From Microbulbifer variabilis ATCC 700307 (lineage in GTDB: Bacteria; Pseudomonadota; Gammaproteobacteria; Pseudomonadales; Cellvibrionaceae), in contig NZ_AQYJ01000021.1 in NCBI RefSeq assembly GCF_000380565.1, positions 1-64,000 on the forward strand: a stretch of 64,000 nt of DNA. The letters are read 5' to 3'. This document shows, piece by piece, positions 34,587 through 44,135 of the stretch. A model generated the notes under the pieces. That model was not told where the DNA came from. It searched no databases and saw only the letters and a program-made list of their open reading frames with translations. How positions within the stretch are numbered: position 1 is the first letter of the stretch; each line of letters opens with the position of its first letter. A program made the position numbers and the translations under genes.

Positions 34587-36464
34587 CTAGCTATTCGCTT
34601 TCACTTGTGCGACCCATTCATTCACGAGCTCTTCCAGTACATCAAGTGGCACTGCACCATTGGCTAGAATAGTGTCGTGGAAGCCGCGAACATCAAACTT
34701 GTCACCAAGCTCTGCCTTGGATTTCTCGCGCAGCTCGACAATCTTGAGCATGCCAATTTTATAAGCGGTCGCCTGGCCGGGCATGACGATATAGCGTTCG
34801 ATAGCCTTAACTACATCGCCTTTTGGGTTGGGGGTATTTTCCACCAAGTAGTCGATGGCTTGTTCGCGAGTCCATTTCTTGGCGTGGAGGCCAGTATCCA
34901 CAACCAGACGGCCTGCGCGCCACAACTCCATAGCTAGGCGACCAAAGTCAGAGTAGGGGTCTTCATAGAAACCCAGTTCCTTGGGAACCAGCTCTGAGTA
35001 GAGCCCCCAGCCCTCGGTATAGGCCGTGTAGCCACCGTATTTGCGGAATTTTGGAATATCCTGAAGCTCCTGGGCGATAGAGAGCTGCATATGATGGCCG
35101 GGGATACCCTCATGGTAAGCCAGTGCTTCCATTTGATAGGTGGGCATATCTGACATGTTGTAGAGGTTGGCGTAGTAAATGCCGGGACGGGACCCATCTG
35201 GAGCAGGGCGCTGATAGAAGGCTTTGCCGGCAGATTTTTCACGGAATGGCTCAACAGCTCTTACATCAAGTTCAGCTTTGGGCTTGGTAATAAACAGCTC
35301 ATCCAAACGCCCCTTCATGGTGTCGATAATAGCGGTGGCTTTCTCCAGGTATTCCGCCTTACCTTCCTCTGTAGTGGGGTAGTAGAACTGCTTGTCGGTT
35401 CGCATGAATTCGAAGAATTCCTGCAAGTTACCCTCGAACTTTACTTTGCGCATGATCTCACGCATTTCGTCGTGGATACGTGCAACTTCTTTGAGACCTG
35501 TCTGATGGATTTCATCAGCAGTCATGTCGGTAGTGGTGTATACACCCAGGCGGAATTTGTAGAAATCCTCACCATCAGCCAGTTTCCAGGCGCCGTCGTC
35601 GGTGGTGGCTTTTTTCTCAAGCTCCTGCAAATAGCCGATCAGTTTTTCATAGGCGGGGCCCGTGCTCTCTTTCAGCGCGGTACTGGCTTTGTCGATGAGT
35701 GCTTGTTTCTGCTCTTTGCCAATATCCAGTTTTTCTACTTTGCCTTTAAAGTCAGCAAACAGAGGGCTGTCTTTATCACCGTTAAAAGGTGCACCATTGA
35801 TCAGGTTTTGCGAATCACTGATCACGTAGGGGAATACGAATTTTGGTACAATAGTGCCGGCTTCAGCATTGGCTTTCAGTTTCTCTTCCAACTGGGAGAA
35901 GTACTTGGGCATTGCATTCAGGCGCGCGATATAAGCCTCAGCATCACTTACATCGTCAATGCGATGCTGGCTAATAAGTAGGGAGGCCGCACTGGTGTGT
36001 GTGGCGTACATCTGGTTGACGGGATAGCTGTGGTTGCGCCACTTATAGCCCTCGATATCCTGTTCCAGGTTACGCTTGGCCAAGCGCAAGCTCAGTCGGG
36101 TGGCTTCGTCCAGGTTACTGGGGTCAATTTTGTTTAGTTCAGCCAGCTGACGCTTGTCAATTTCCAGGGTTTCTTTGGCGAATTCCGGGGAGAGGTCGTC
36201 CCACTTATCGTAGTCCTCTTTTTTGCCCAGGAATGTTTTGAATTCTGGGCTGCGGGAAAGATGCTCCTGGAAGAAGTCCTCGAACATCTGGTTAACCTGT
36301 TTGATGGCTTCCTGGCTTACCTCGGTAGTGGTGTCTTGTGAGGCTTTGCTTTCTGCTGCAGGAGCGGTCATATTCTGCTCCGCTGTGTTCGGTTTGCCGC
36401 GGTCACAGCCGCTGATAACAAGAGCACTTATGGCAGCTGCGATCAGGGTCGGTTTCAACTTCAT
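34587..36464 (-). CDS. DUF885 (HExxPGHH) peptidase-like lipoprotein
   Basis: 625 residues from the ATG at 36464 (MKLKPTL), with GGGAA 7 nt upstream; in-frame starts at 36470 and 36509 are less well placed. Lipobox VISGC, then Asp at +2 (CDRG), predicts inner-membrane retention. HEGIPGHHMQL starts at His451 and EGWGLYSE at Glu484. It is closely similar to the neighbouring plus-strand gene over the last 250 residues (both read VVDTG, YIVMPGQ or YLVMPGQ, and MLKI.ELRE), so the pair probably arose by an old inverted duplication or was gathered locally. It likely trims peptides in the periplasm. Confidence 0.92.
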   Translation of the reverse strand: MKLKPTLIAAAISALVISGCDRGKPNTAEQNMTAPAAESKASQDTTTEVSQEAIKQVNQMFEDFFQEHLSRSPEFKTFLGKKEDYDKWDDLSPEFAKETLEIDKRQLAELNKIDPSNLDEATRLSLRLAKRNLEQDIEGYKWRNHSYPVNQMYATHTSAASLLISQHRIDDVSDAEAYIARLNAMPKYFSQLEEKLKANAEAGTIVPKFVFPYVISDSQNLINGAPFNGDKDSPLFADFKGKVEKLDIGKEQKQALIDKASTALKESTGPAYEKLIGYLQELEKKATTDDGAWKLADGEDFYKFRLGVYTTTDMTADEIHQTGLKEVARIHDEMREIMRKVKFEGNLQEFFEFMRTDKQFYYPTTEEGKAEYLEKATAIIDTMKGRLDELFITKPKAELDVRAVEPFREKSAGKAFYQRPAPDGSRPGIYYANLYNMSDMPTYQMEALAYHEGIPGHHMQLSIAQELQDIPKFRKYGGYTAYTEGWGLYSELVPKELGFYEDPYSDFGRLAMELWRAGRLVVDTGLHAKKWTREQAIDYLVENTPNPKGDVVKAIERYIVMPGQATAYKIGMLKIVELREKSKAELGDKFDVRGFHDTILANGAVPLDVLEELVNEWVAQVKANS

Positions 36465-36655
36465 GAGCATATTCCCAGTGTTCGGAGGTTCGTTGCTACT
36501 TTGTGCCACTCAAGTGGCATTCTCTAGGTTTTCGTTGCTATGGAATTTGCAGTTCCAAAGCGCACAGTAGAAGGTATTGTGCGCACTTGTGGTGCTTTTG
36601 GCCAGAGGCAGTTTCCCTCCACTTCGGTGTCACAGTTGCGCCCTGACCAAAAATA

Positions 36656-36682
36656 AAAAAGCGGGCACAGGGCCCGCTTTTT
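36656..36682 (-). terminator. Terminator of sodB
   Basis: AAAAAGCGGGC and GCCCGCTTTTT pair around a 5-nt loop, 15 nt beyond the sodB stop. The A/T flanks allow activity in both directions. Confidence 0.88.
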
Positions 36683-36696
36683 AGGTGAACTCGCGA

Positions 36697-37278
36697 TTAA
36701 GCGAAATTCTGGTTTACAAATTCCCAGTTCACCAGATTCCAGAAGGCTTCCATGTACTTCGGACGCAGGTTGCGGTAGTCGATGTAGTAAGCGTGTTCCC
36801 ACACATCGCAGGTCATCAGGGGAGTTACACCCTCTTCGGTCAGTGGAGTAGCTGCATTGGAGGTGTTCACGATTGCAACTGAGCCATCAGCCTTTTTCAC
36901 CAGCCAAGTCCAGCCGGAGCCAAAATTGTTAACGGCACTGGTGGTAAACTCTTCTTTGAATTTTTCAAAGCTGCCGAAAGCGGCAGTGATAGCTTCAGCG
37001 ATTGCGCCAGTGGCTTCGCCGCCGCCGTTGGGGCTCAGGCAGTTCCAGTAGAAAGTGTGGTTCCACACCTGGGCCGCGTTATTGAATACACCACCAGAGG
37101 AGGACTTGATGACTTCTTCCAGGGATTTGTCAGCATCAGCGGTGCCTTCCAGCAGGCCGTTCAGTTTATCTACGTAAGTTTTGTGGTGTTTGCCGTAGTG
37201 GTACTCCAAAGTCTCTTCGGAGATATGTGGGGCCAGGGCATTCATCGCGTAGGGGAGTTCGGGCAATTCGAAAGCCAT
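36697..37278 (-). CDS. sodB: Iron superoxide dismutase SodB
   Basis: 193 residues from the ATG at 37278 (MAFELPELPYAMNALAPHIS); the longer frame to 37395 is rejected. Metal ligands are seen as His27 (HYGKHH region), His74 (NHTFYW), Asp157 (DVWEHAYY) and His161. Gln70 in the AAQVWNH segment and the absence of Mn-type Gly-Gly patterns favour iron. It converts superoxide to oxygen and peroxide in the cytoplasm. Standard length. Its upstream region may hold Fur/RyhB-type control, but none is evident. Confidence 0.96.
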   Translation of the reverse strand: MAFELPELPYAMNALAPHISEETLEYHYGKHHKTYVDKLNGLLEGTADADKSLEEVIKSSSGGVFNNAAQVWNHTFYWNCLSPNGGGEATGAIAEAITAAFGSFEKFKEEFTTSAVNNFGSGWTWLVKKADGSVAIVNTSNAATPLTEEGVTPLMTCDVWEHAYYIDYRNLRPKYMEAFWNLVNWEFVNQNFA

Positions 37279-37611
37279 GGTGTCTTCCTTCCTTTGTTTT
37301 CGGGTTATTGGTGAGAGCATTCTACACGCGCCGTATGCCAGAATTAAGCCGGCGCGATTGAATAGGGGAATTTGGGACGATTTCCTCGAACTCAAGGGGG
37401 GGGGTATATTGATGACAGTGTGCGACTGTCGTCTATTCTTACCAGTGGCCGCTTACTTTTTCGTCAATTTTTGGTATAACTGCCGCAGAATTCGACGAAT
37501 CTGTCTCGGCTTTGATTGCCACATAGTATTCGATTTACCGGTACCTGGCTGGGCTGTTTTGAACCAGCCGGTACCGAATTCAGCAGATTTAGCTACCGGG
37601 TGTATTAATAC
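37279..37611. promoter_or_regulatory. Divergent region sodB / coiled-coil gene
   Basis: 333 bp holding promoters for both genes. It contains a nine-G tract at 37396-37404 followed by TATATT. The imperfect repeat GGTACC...GGTACC near 37540-37573 is symmetric. No operator is assigned. Confidence 0.5.
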
Positions 37612-38367
37612 ATGCAACGCAGAGAGCCCACACTGGACGGCAGCGCCGCTATTGAACCAGCACTGGACCCACGGTCACAAAGAGAGAGTGAGGCGGCGAC
37701 TGAACCGCAGGTTATTGTTGAAGAGCGCCGCGGAGGTTTTTCCTTCCTCGGTATGTGTGCACTTGTCCTCGCTATGGGCGGGCTTGCCGCTTCAGGTTTT
37801 CTCTACCAGCAGTGGCAAGAGAGCCGTACTCAATTGGTTAATGCCGAAAACCGTATTGCCGATGCGGAGAGCCGGATTGCCGAGCTGGAGAAGCGTTTTA
37901 ATCTCTCTGACGAGGAATCCACGGCATCTGTTGAGGTGCTAAATGCTAAAGCCAAAGAGAACTCCTCTGAGATTCGTAAACTCTGGGGTGTTGCTTACGA
38001 TACTAACCGCAAGAGTATCACTGCGAATAAAGCAGCTGTTGCAGCCAATAAGAAGCAGGTTGCTGCACTCAATACCAAGCTGGGCAGCCTCGATGCCAGT
38101 GTGAAGAAGATTGCCGCTGTTGAAACTGCATTGTCGGAGCTGCGCAAGAGTAACACCGACAGCAAGCGCGAGATGACGGATAAAATTTCGCGTTTGGAAC
38201 GACAACTAGCTTCTGTGCGCAGTGACCTGACTATGCGTGTTGGCGCTAATGAGGAAGCTGTGGAGTCTATCGACGCTTATCGACGCTCTGTTAATAAAGA
38301 TCTGGTGCAATTGCGCGATGCAATTCGCTCCCTGCAGGCCAGCGAGCCAACTGCCTCATCTATGTAG
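37612..38367 (+). CDS. Coiled-coil membrane-anchored protein of unknown function
   Basis: 251 residues. A disordered acidic N-terminus (1-42) precedes a single transmembrane segment (about 46-64). A long coiled coil follows (about 70-240), with heptad-like repeats such as NRIADAESRIAELEKRF and later ISRLERQLASVRSDL. The orientation is most likely N-in with the coil in the periplasm. Proteins of this layout sit upstream of fumarase in some marine gammaproteobacteria, but I know no function. The ATG has no clear ribosome-binding site. An intrinsic terminator follows. Confidence 0.85.
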   Translation: MQRREPTLDGSAAIEPALDPRSQRESEAATEPQVIVEERRGGFSFLGMCALVLAMGGLAASGFLYQQWQESRTQLVNAENRIADAESRIAELEKRFNLSDEESTASVEVLNAKAKENSSEIRKLWGVAYDTNRKSITANKAAVAANKKQVAALNTKLGSLDASVKKIAAVETALSELRKSNTDSKREMTDKISRLERQLASVRSDLTMRVGANEEAVESIDAYRRSVNKDLVQLRDAIRSLQASEPTASSM

Positions 38368-38381
38368 GCATTGCGAGAAAT

Positions 38382-38414
38382 AAAAAAGGGCGAACCCTAT
38401 GTTCGCCCTTTTTT
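38382..38414 (+). terminator. Intrinsic terminator after coiled-coil gene
   Basis: AAAAAAGGGCGAAC and GTTCGCCCTTTTTT form a 14-bp stem with a 5-nt loop and T run. It separates this gene from fumarase. Confidence 0.9.
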
Positions 38415-38518
38415 ATTGCCCTGATAAATCAACAAGTCCCTTGCCAAATCAATAACCGGTCTATAACCCTACATTTCGTGTAGAATCGCCGGCCTTGAGA
38501 CGTTAATCGGAGTTGGGT

Positions 38519-40027
38519 ATGACCACTATCCGCCAGGATGATCTGATCGATAGCGTGGCTGACGCGCTGCAATTTATTTCTTACTACCACCCACAGGACT
38601 TCATTCGGGCCCTGAATAAGGCTTATGAGAAAGAGGTCAACCCGGCGGCCAAGGACGCCATGGCACAGATACTGATCAACTCACGTATGTGCGCCGAAGG
38701 CCATCGTCCCATTTGCCAGGACACGGGTATTGTGACCGTGAAGCTGAAAGTGGGCATGAATGTGCGCTGGGACGCTGAAATGGGTGTCACCGATATGGTG
38801 AACGAAGGTGTGCGTCGTGCCTATAAGAATGCCAGCAATGTGCTGCGAGCCTCTATTCTTGATGACCCTGATGGCGCGCGTAAAAACACTGGTGACAATA
38901 CTCCAGCGGTCATCCACTACGAGATTGTACCCGGTGATACTGTCGAAGTTTACGTAGCGGCCAAGGGGGGGGGCAGTGAAGCCAAGACCAAGTTTGCCAT
39001 GCTGAATCCGTCTGACTCCGTAGTGGACTGGGTTTTGAAGATGGTGCCGCAGATGGGCGCTGGTTGGTGCCCGCCGGGCATGCTGGGTATCGGCATCGGT
39101 GGTACTGCTGAGAAAGCCATGTTACTGGCTAAGGAGTCACTCCTAGATCCTATCGATATTCAGGAGCTGCAAGAGCGCGGCGCCTCCAGCCGTGCTGAAG
39201 AGCTTCGTTTGGAGTTATATGATTCCACAAACAAACTGGGTATTGGTGCTCAGGGGCTTGGCGGACTGACCACTGTCCTGGATGTAAAGATTAAGGATTA
39301 TCCTACTCACGCAGCTAACAAGGCAGTGGCGATTATTCCCAATTGTGCCGCTACTCGTCATACGCACTTCACTCTGGATGGCTCTGGCCCCGCGTGCCAG
39401 ACTCCGCCGAAGCTGGAAGACTGGCCGGAAATTACTCGTGAAGCTGGCAGCAACACTCGCCGTGTCAACCTGGATACCGTCACTGCAGAGGATGTGCAGA
39501 GCTGGCAGCCCGGTGAAACCTTGCTACTGAATGGCAAGATGCTTACTGGTCGCGACGCCGCTCACAAAAAAATGGTGGATATCCTAGCGAAAGGGGAGAA
39601 GCTGCCAGTGGACCTGACTGGCCGCTTTATCTATTACGTAGGGCCGGTAGATCCTGTGCGGGATGAAGTGGTTGGCCCCGCAGGCCCAACTACCGCGACT
39701 CGTATGGATAAGTTTACGCGCACTATGCTCGAAGAGACTGGCCTGCAAGGGATGATCGGTAAGGCAGAGCGTGGCCCAGTGGCAATTGAAGCGATTCGTG
39801 ACAATAAAGCGGTATACCTGATGGCTGTGGGCGGCGCAGCGTACCTGGTAGCTCAGGCGATTAAAGCCTCCAAGGTAATTGCTTTTCCGGAGCTGGGTAT
39901 GGAAGCCATCTACGAGTTTGAGGTGGAGGACATGCCAGTAACCGTAGCTGTCGATAGCCTGGGTGAGTCTGTGCATACCACTGGACCGTTGATCTGGAAG
40001 GCAAAAATTGAGGAGGGTATCGCCTAG
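38519..40027 (+). CDS. fumA: Fumarate hydratase, class I (iron-sulfur)
   Basis: 502 residues from the ATG at 38519, with GGAG upstream. It interconverts fumarate and malate. The 4Fe-4S ligands are seen in ICQDTGI (near 66), PNCAATRH (near 278) and GPACQTP (near 294). KGGGSEAKTKFAML and TAEKAMLLAKES are typical of class I enzymes, and the beta-part ends with AFPELGMEAIYEFEVEDMPV. A run of nine G lies inside the conserved KGGGSE (38965-38973). The class is oxygen-sensitive, in keeping with sodB close by. An intrinsic terminator follows. Confidence 0.95.
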   Translation: MTTIRQDDLIDSVADALQFISYYHPQDFIRALNKAYEKEVNPAAKDAMAQILINSRMCAEGHRPICQDTGIVTVKLKVGMNVRWDAEMGVTDMVNEGVRRAYKNASNVLRASILDDPDGARKNTGDNTPAVIHYEIVPGDTVEVYVAAKGGGSEAKTKFAMLNPSDSVVDWVLKMVPQMGAGWCPPGMLGIGIGGTAEKAMLLAKESLLDPIDIQELQERGASSRAEELRLELYDSTNKLGIGAQGLGGLTTVLDVKIKDYPTHAANKAVAIIPNCAATRHTHFTLDGSGPACQTPPKLEDWPEITREAGSNTRRVNLDTVTAEDVQSWQPGETLLLNGKMLTGRDAAHKKMVDILAKGEKLPVDLTGRFIYYVGPVDPVRDEVVGPAGPTTATRMDKFTRTMLEETGLQGMIGKAERGPVAIEAIRDNKAVYLMAVGGAAYLVAQAIKASKVIAFPELGMEAIYEFEVEDMPVTVAVDSLGESVHTTGPLIWKAKIEEGIA

Positions 40028-40046
40028 GGGCTGCCCCAATTTAAAC

Positions 40047-40078
40047 AAGCCGGGTCCGCGAAGTTCCCGGCTTTTTTT
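40047..40078 (+). terminator. Intrinsic terminator of fumarase
   Basis: AAGCCGGG and CCCGGCTT pair across an 11-nt loop, followed by T residues, 19 nt after the stop. Confidence 0.88.
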
Positions 40079-40212
40079 GTCTTCAAGCTTTTAGGGATTA
40101 AGTTTGGCGGGACTAGGTTGTCTTCTCAGCTAGTCACTGTAAACAGGCATAGTAAAAGCCTAACCTAATGCCTCAATTAGATTCATCCTGGTGCAGCACA
40201 CTCCAAAAGCCT

Positions 40213-41130
40213 CTACATACCCAGCTCTGGGTAAAGCTGCAAAATGGTTTCTCTTAACCAGCGATGGGCGGGGTTATTGGTTTGTGACTTATGCCAAATC
40301 AGCTGCAGGCTGACCTTGGGGAAGTCCATAGGCAGCTCAATTGTACGAACAGGTAGTGCTCGGTAATGAGAGAACTTCATCATCCTTGCGGGTACAACGG
40401 CAATTAAATCGGTGGTGGCGACTATATGAGGAAAGGAGGATAGGTGTGGGACACGCAGACAAATATTGCGCTGCAATTTATTCGGTCTGGCCAGCCTCTC
40501 CATCGGTGAGCCTACGGGGCTTCCCCTCAGCAATGATATTTGTGGTATTGATTGAAAATCCGCTTCAGAGATGGATTTTCCTACCTTCTCATTATGCTCT
40601 CCTGCGATCACCACCAATTCCTCTTCGGCAATAATCAGGCTGCTGTAATTGGGAGATTCTAATGGTAAATAATCGATAATTAAGTCGACTTCACCATTGC
40701 TTACCATTCTGGAAGTCATCTCTGATTCGTCAGGCAATATTGTGAGCCTTATCCCAGGTGCATACTCTCGTAGCCAGGCACTGAGTCCTGGAATCATAAG
40801 GGTTTCCACCACATCGGGTAGAACAATCGAGAAATCCCTTTCTGCCTCATGATGTTCAAAGTCGAGTTGCTGAAAGCTGGATCTCACTGCTCCAAGAGCG
40901 GTGTGAATGGAAGGGTGTAGTGACAGGGCACGCTCGGTAGGGCGTAGCCCTTTTGCGGTGCGGATAAAAAGGGCATCGTTATAGGTGGATCTCAAGCGCT
41001 TTAAAGCGGCACTTACTGCAGGTTGGCTCATGTGTAGCTTTACTGCAGCCCTAGTCAGGTTACGTTCGACCATCAGGGCATCAAATACAGGCAGTAAATT
41101 CAAGTCCATTGATCTGAGATGACTCGACAT
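40213..41130 (-). CDS. LysR-type transcriptional regulator
   Basis: 305 residues from the ATG at 41130; an in-frame GTG four codons upstream (41142) is an alternative. The N-terminal winged helix-turn-helix is MDLNLLPVFDALMVERNLTRAA, with recognition segment MSQPAVSAALKRLRSTYNDALF. The C-terminal two-lobe domain (about 95-300) binds an unknown effector. The DLNLL start places it in the NodD/LeuO-like branch. It is divergent from the fatty-acid hydroxylase gene across 212 bp, which makes that gene its most likely target. Confidence 0.92.
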   Translation of the reverse strand: MSSHLRSMDLNLLPVFDALMVERNLTRAAVKLHMSQPAVSAALKRLRSTYNDALFIRTAKGLRPTERALSLHPSIHTALGAVRSSFQQLDFEHHEAERDFSIVLPDVVETLMIPGLSAWLREYAPGIRLTILPDESEMTSRMVSNGEVDLIIDYLPLESPNYSSLIIAEEELVVIAGEHNEKVGKSISEADFQSIPQISLLRGSPVGSPMERLARPNKLQRNICLRVPHLSSFPHIVATTDLIAVVPARMMKFSHYRALPVRTIELPMDFPKVSLQLIWHKSQTNNPAHRWLRETILQLYPELGM

Positions 41131-41342
41131 TATCAATCTCACAAATAATGCTGTTAATTATTATTTATTAGAATTCAATCATCCGCCTGATTATATTTCT
41201 GGTCAATCAAATTCTTAAATTTGCTAATGCAATTGATGAGGGGCACCCTTTACATCACTTCTAGAGAGATGTGATCAAACAGCCTGATTCTGATTGTTTA
41301 TATAGCTTTACGGAATACCAACTCTAATAAAAAGGAGCAGAT

Positions 41343-42029
41343 ATGTCGATCAATCACGATGCGGCTACTTTCAGAGCCGGGTACCGGGCACGAGTGAAGA
41401 GCCGTTACAGCGGGTGGTTTCATCTATCGGGTATTCTGGCTATTGGCGTCGGAGTTTGTATTTACTGCATATTTCAGTTGGATATGTTAAAACCTTGGGA
41501 GTTATTAGTGATCCCCGTAGGGGTTGTTCTATATAACTTTTCTGAATACGCAAGTCATCGTTGGGCTGGTCATAAAAAAATTAGAATTGCAGGAGTTTTT
41601 TATCGCAGACATACTGGGGATCATCACAGTTTTTTCTCTCCGCCCCTGTTTTCAATTGATACTACCAGAGACTGGAGGATAGTACTTTTCCCTACTTACT
41701 TAACGGCAACTCTTGCTTTAGTGATAGCCCCGAGTTTAGGGTATTTTTTTTCTATTTTCTTGTCGATGAATGCTGCTTACCTCTTGATTGTGACTATTGT
41801 AGTAAATCATTTGGGTTATGAATTGTTGCACTTGGGATACCACCAGCCTCTGGATCATTGGTTTCATCGAGTTCCCGTTCTGCGTGAGTTGGCTCAACTA
41901 CATCGTATACATCATCAACGTAACTTGATGAATCAATGTAACTTTAATTTGACTATCCCCCTGTTTGATTTTTTGCTGGGTACTTTTCATTGGGAATCTA
42001 TTGGGTATTGTCAGAAGAGCGAGAGTTAG
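41343..42029 (+). CDS. Fatty-acid hydroxylase / sterol desaturase superfamily protein
   Basis: 228 residues with four to five hydrophobic segments. The di-iron His boxes of the superfamily are present: YASHRWAGH near residue 70, RRHTGDHHSFF near 87-97, HLGYHQPLDHWFH near 165-177 and LHRIHHQRN near 188-196. Such enzymes hydroxylate or desaturate lipids in the membrane using oxygen. The substrate cannot be read from the sequence. Ribosome-binding site AAGGAG lies just before the ATG. The adjacent LysR gene probably controls it. Confidence 0.88.
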   Translation: MSINHDAATFRAGYRARVKSRYSGWFHLSGILAIGVGVCIYCIFQLDMLKPWELLVIPVGVVLYNFSEYASHRWAGHKKIRIAGVFYRRHTGDHHSFFSPPLFSIDTTRDWRIVLFPTYLTATLALVIAPSLGYFFSIFLSMNAAYLLIVTIVVNHLGYELLHLGYHQPLDHWFHRVPVLRELAQLHRIHHQRNLMNQCNFNLTIPLFDFLLGTFHWESIGYCQKSES

Positions 42030-42049
42030 AGCTCTAGAACGTATTTGGT

Positions 42050-43873
42050 TCAAATAGATCCCGTCTCCTCCAGCTGGGTCAACATTAGCTCTCGAATTAT
42101 CGGTACAGGTGCATTACCAAAGCTGAGAAATTCTTCGTGAAATTCTTTTAAATTAAATTTTTTCCCGAGTTTCTGCTTTATTTCATCACGCAGAGAAAGT
42201 ATGTCAGTGTAACCCGCGAAGTAACTGGTTAACTGTACTTGGCTCAAGGTGGCTCGCCGCCATTTGCCCTCAGCTTCAGCCTGCTGTTGGAATGCGCCCT
42301 GAATCATCAGCTTAAGTGCATCGGCTTCATTAAGGCCTTTTACTTGAACTTCATAATCCAGGATTGTATTGGTGATAGTGCGCAGGTTCCACTTGTAATA
42401 CATAAGCCACAATTCTGGAGAAAAGTTACCATATCCAGCTTCTAACATCATACGCTCAGCATAGACAGCCCACCCCTCGATCATGGCTCCATTACCTAGA
42501 ATACTTTTTATAAGGCTGGGGGATTGGTTGGCATAAACCAACTGAGTATAGTGTCCCGGGATGGCCTCGTGGATATTGAGGATCTGCAGGGTGTAGTTAT
42601 TGTATTCTCGTAGCAGGCTGTCAGCTTGATTGTCGCTGAGCTGTGCCATAGGCATTACATTGTAATAGGTAATGGCATTCTTATTGTAAGGTCCAGGAGC
42701 ATTGATGGAGGCAACAGCAAAACCTTGAAGGTAAGGTGGAGTGGTGCGTACAATCAGAGGTTTGTTTTTATCCAGTGTTAGCAAGTTATTCTTAGTTACA
42801 AAAGTGGCTAATTCTGGAATTTGTTGTTCAACCTTCCCCTTAAAAGTATATTTTGTGGCATGGTGTTCGGATAGTTTATCTAGTACCTTTTGGATCTTGA
42901 GTTGCTTATCTGAAGGTGGGGCTTTTTTAGGATAATATCTGGGCCAGAGTTTTTCTGATAGCTCTAGCATTTTATCTCGAACTAATATCTTTTCTTCCAT
43001 TGCAAGCTCGTAAAGTTCGGCTGCACTTATACCAATCTGGATATCAAAATTGAATTTTTCCTCGTAGAGTTTTTCGCCAATACGAAAATCGCGGAATTTT
43101 CCAGTTTTTTCCAGTTTTTTTTGTAGTTTCTTCAGGAATGTAATATAGCCTTGGATAGCCTCGCGAGTTACTTCCAGGCGCTGTTGGAAAACTGCTTTTT
43201 CATCGTCGAACAATTGGCTGTTTACTGCTTTCTTTTCTGTCTCTTCACCGAACACTTCCATGGCCCCTTCATTTTGCTGGATAGCCAGTGCCAGTTGAGG
43301 GGCGGCGGGCCTGCGGATGTTATGCATAGCAGCTTGATAATATTCCGGTACCTTGCGCATACGAGTACTAAAAGTTCGTAAGCGTTGCTCTAAAGGTGCA
43401 TACTCCGTATTCAATATAAGGGCAAAAGGATGAGAAACATTGTAATTAGAGGGGTCCCATTCAAAAGATTTGAAGGTGGTATATTCCCACTGTAAACGCA
43501 GAAGGAAGTTTAAGATCAATGCCAAGTCAGTACGTGCGTTGATGCTCAGCTGATCTATGTTCAGTGCATTAAACTTTTCTTCATAAGTCTCTGCAAAATC
43601 CAGCAAGTATTTCCGGTAGGCCTTATTGGGTACCTGTATCTGGGTGGCGACATCATAGTAGCCCTCACGAACAGCCCAGGACGGAAAAAGACGCCAGAGC
43701 CCATTAACGAACTGTTCACTCAATTGCTGGAAAGTCAGCTCTGTCTCAGCACGCATTTCTGCGATAGTTTCGGACTCCGGGGGGGTAATACGGTTCTTAT
43801 CCAGACTCTGTGGACCGCAGGCACTAGTTGAGAGGAATGACAGTAATATCAACATACACAAAAGGGCTTTCAT
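42050..43873 (-). CDS. DUF885 (HExxPGHH-like) peptidase lipoprotein, divergent member
   Basis: 607 residues with lipobox STSAC and Gly at +2 (CGPQS), so sorting to the outer membrane is expected, unlike the paralogue at 34587. The zinc motif reads HEAIPGHYTQL, in which the last His of the usual GHH is Tyr. A later IEGWAVYAERM gives the Glu ligand. It is more distant in sequence from the two convergent members. The length is normal. Its 3' end is convergent with the fatty-acid hydroxylase gene (20-bp gap). Confidence 0.9.
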   Translation of the reverse strand: MKALLCMLILLSFLSTSACGPQSLDKNRITPPESETIAEMRAETELTFQQLSEQFVNGLWRLFPSWAVREGYYDVATQIQVPNKAYRKYLLDFAETYEEKFNALNIDQLSINARTDLALILNFLLRLQWEYTTFKSFEWDPSNYNVSHPFALILNTEYAPLEQRLRTFSTRMRKVPEYYQAAMHNIRRPAAPQLALAIQQNEGAMEVFGEETEKKAVNSQLFDDEKAVFQQRLEVTREAIQGYITFLKKLQKKLEKTGKFRDFRIGEKLYEEKFNFDIQIGISAAELYELAMEEKILVRDKMLELSEKLWPRYYPKKAPPSDKQLKIQKVLDKLSEHHATKYTFKGKVEQQIPELATFVTKNNLLTLDKNKPLIVRTTPPYLQGFAVASINAPGPYNKNAITYYNVMPMAQLSDNQADSLLREYNNYTLQILNIHEAIPGHYTQLVYANQSPSLIKSILGNGAMIEGWAVYAERMMLEAGYGNFSPELWLMYYKWNLRTITNTILDYEVQVKGLNEADALKLMIQGAFQQQAEAEGKWRRATLSQVQLTSYFAGYTDILSLRDEIKQKLGKKFNLKEFHEEFLSFGNAPVPIIRELMLTQLEETGSI

Positions 43874-44135
43874 AAGAGTCCTTGCTTCGCTGGGCTTCTA
43901 ATACCTGGGGGCTGTTCAAAAATTAACACACTTGATGGCGTTGCTGCGGCTGGTCGGCACCAAATGTCTCCAACAGTGGCTTATCCCGCTGCTTTTAGCA
44001 GGCTGTATCATATTGGCGTGTTAAAACCGTATAAAATGCCTTTTTTGAGTGTGTGCTTGTTTCGCTGGGGAGCCCCGGTTAGAGTGGAGCCCACGCTAAA
44101 TAGCCGATAATAAACAAGGTGTTGAGGACTCATTT

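Noticed and set aside
37277..37942. 221-aa plus-strand frame
   Set aside because: Covers the sodB upstream region and then the coiled-coil gene in another frame; composition is unlike a real protein.
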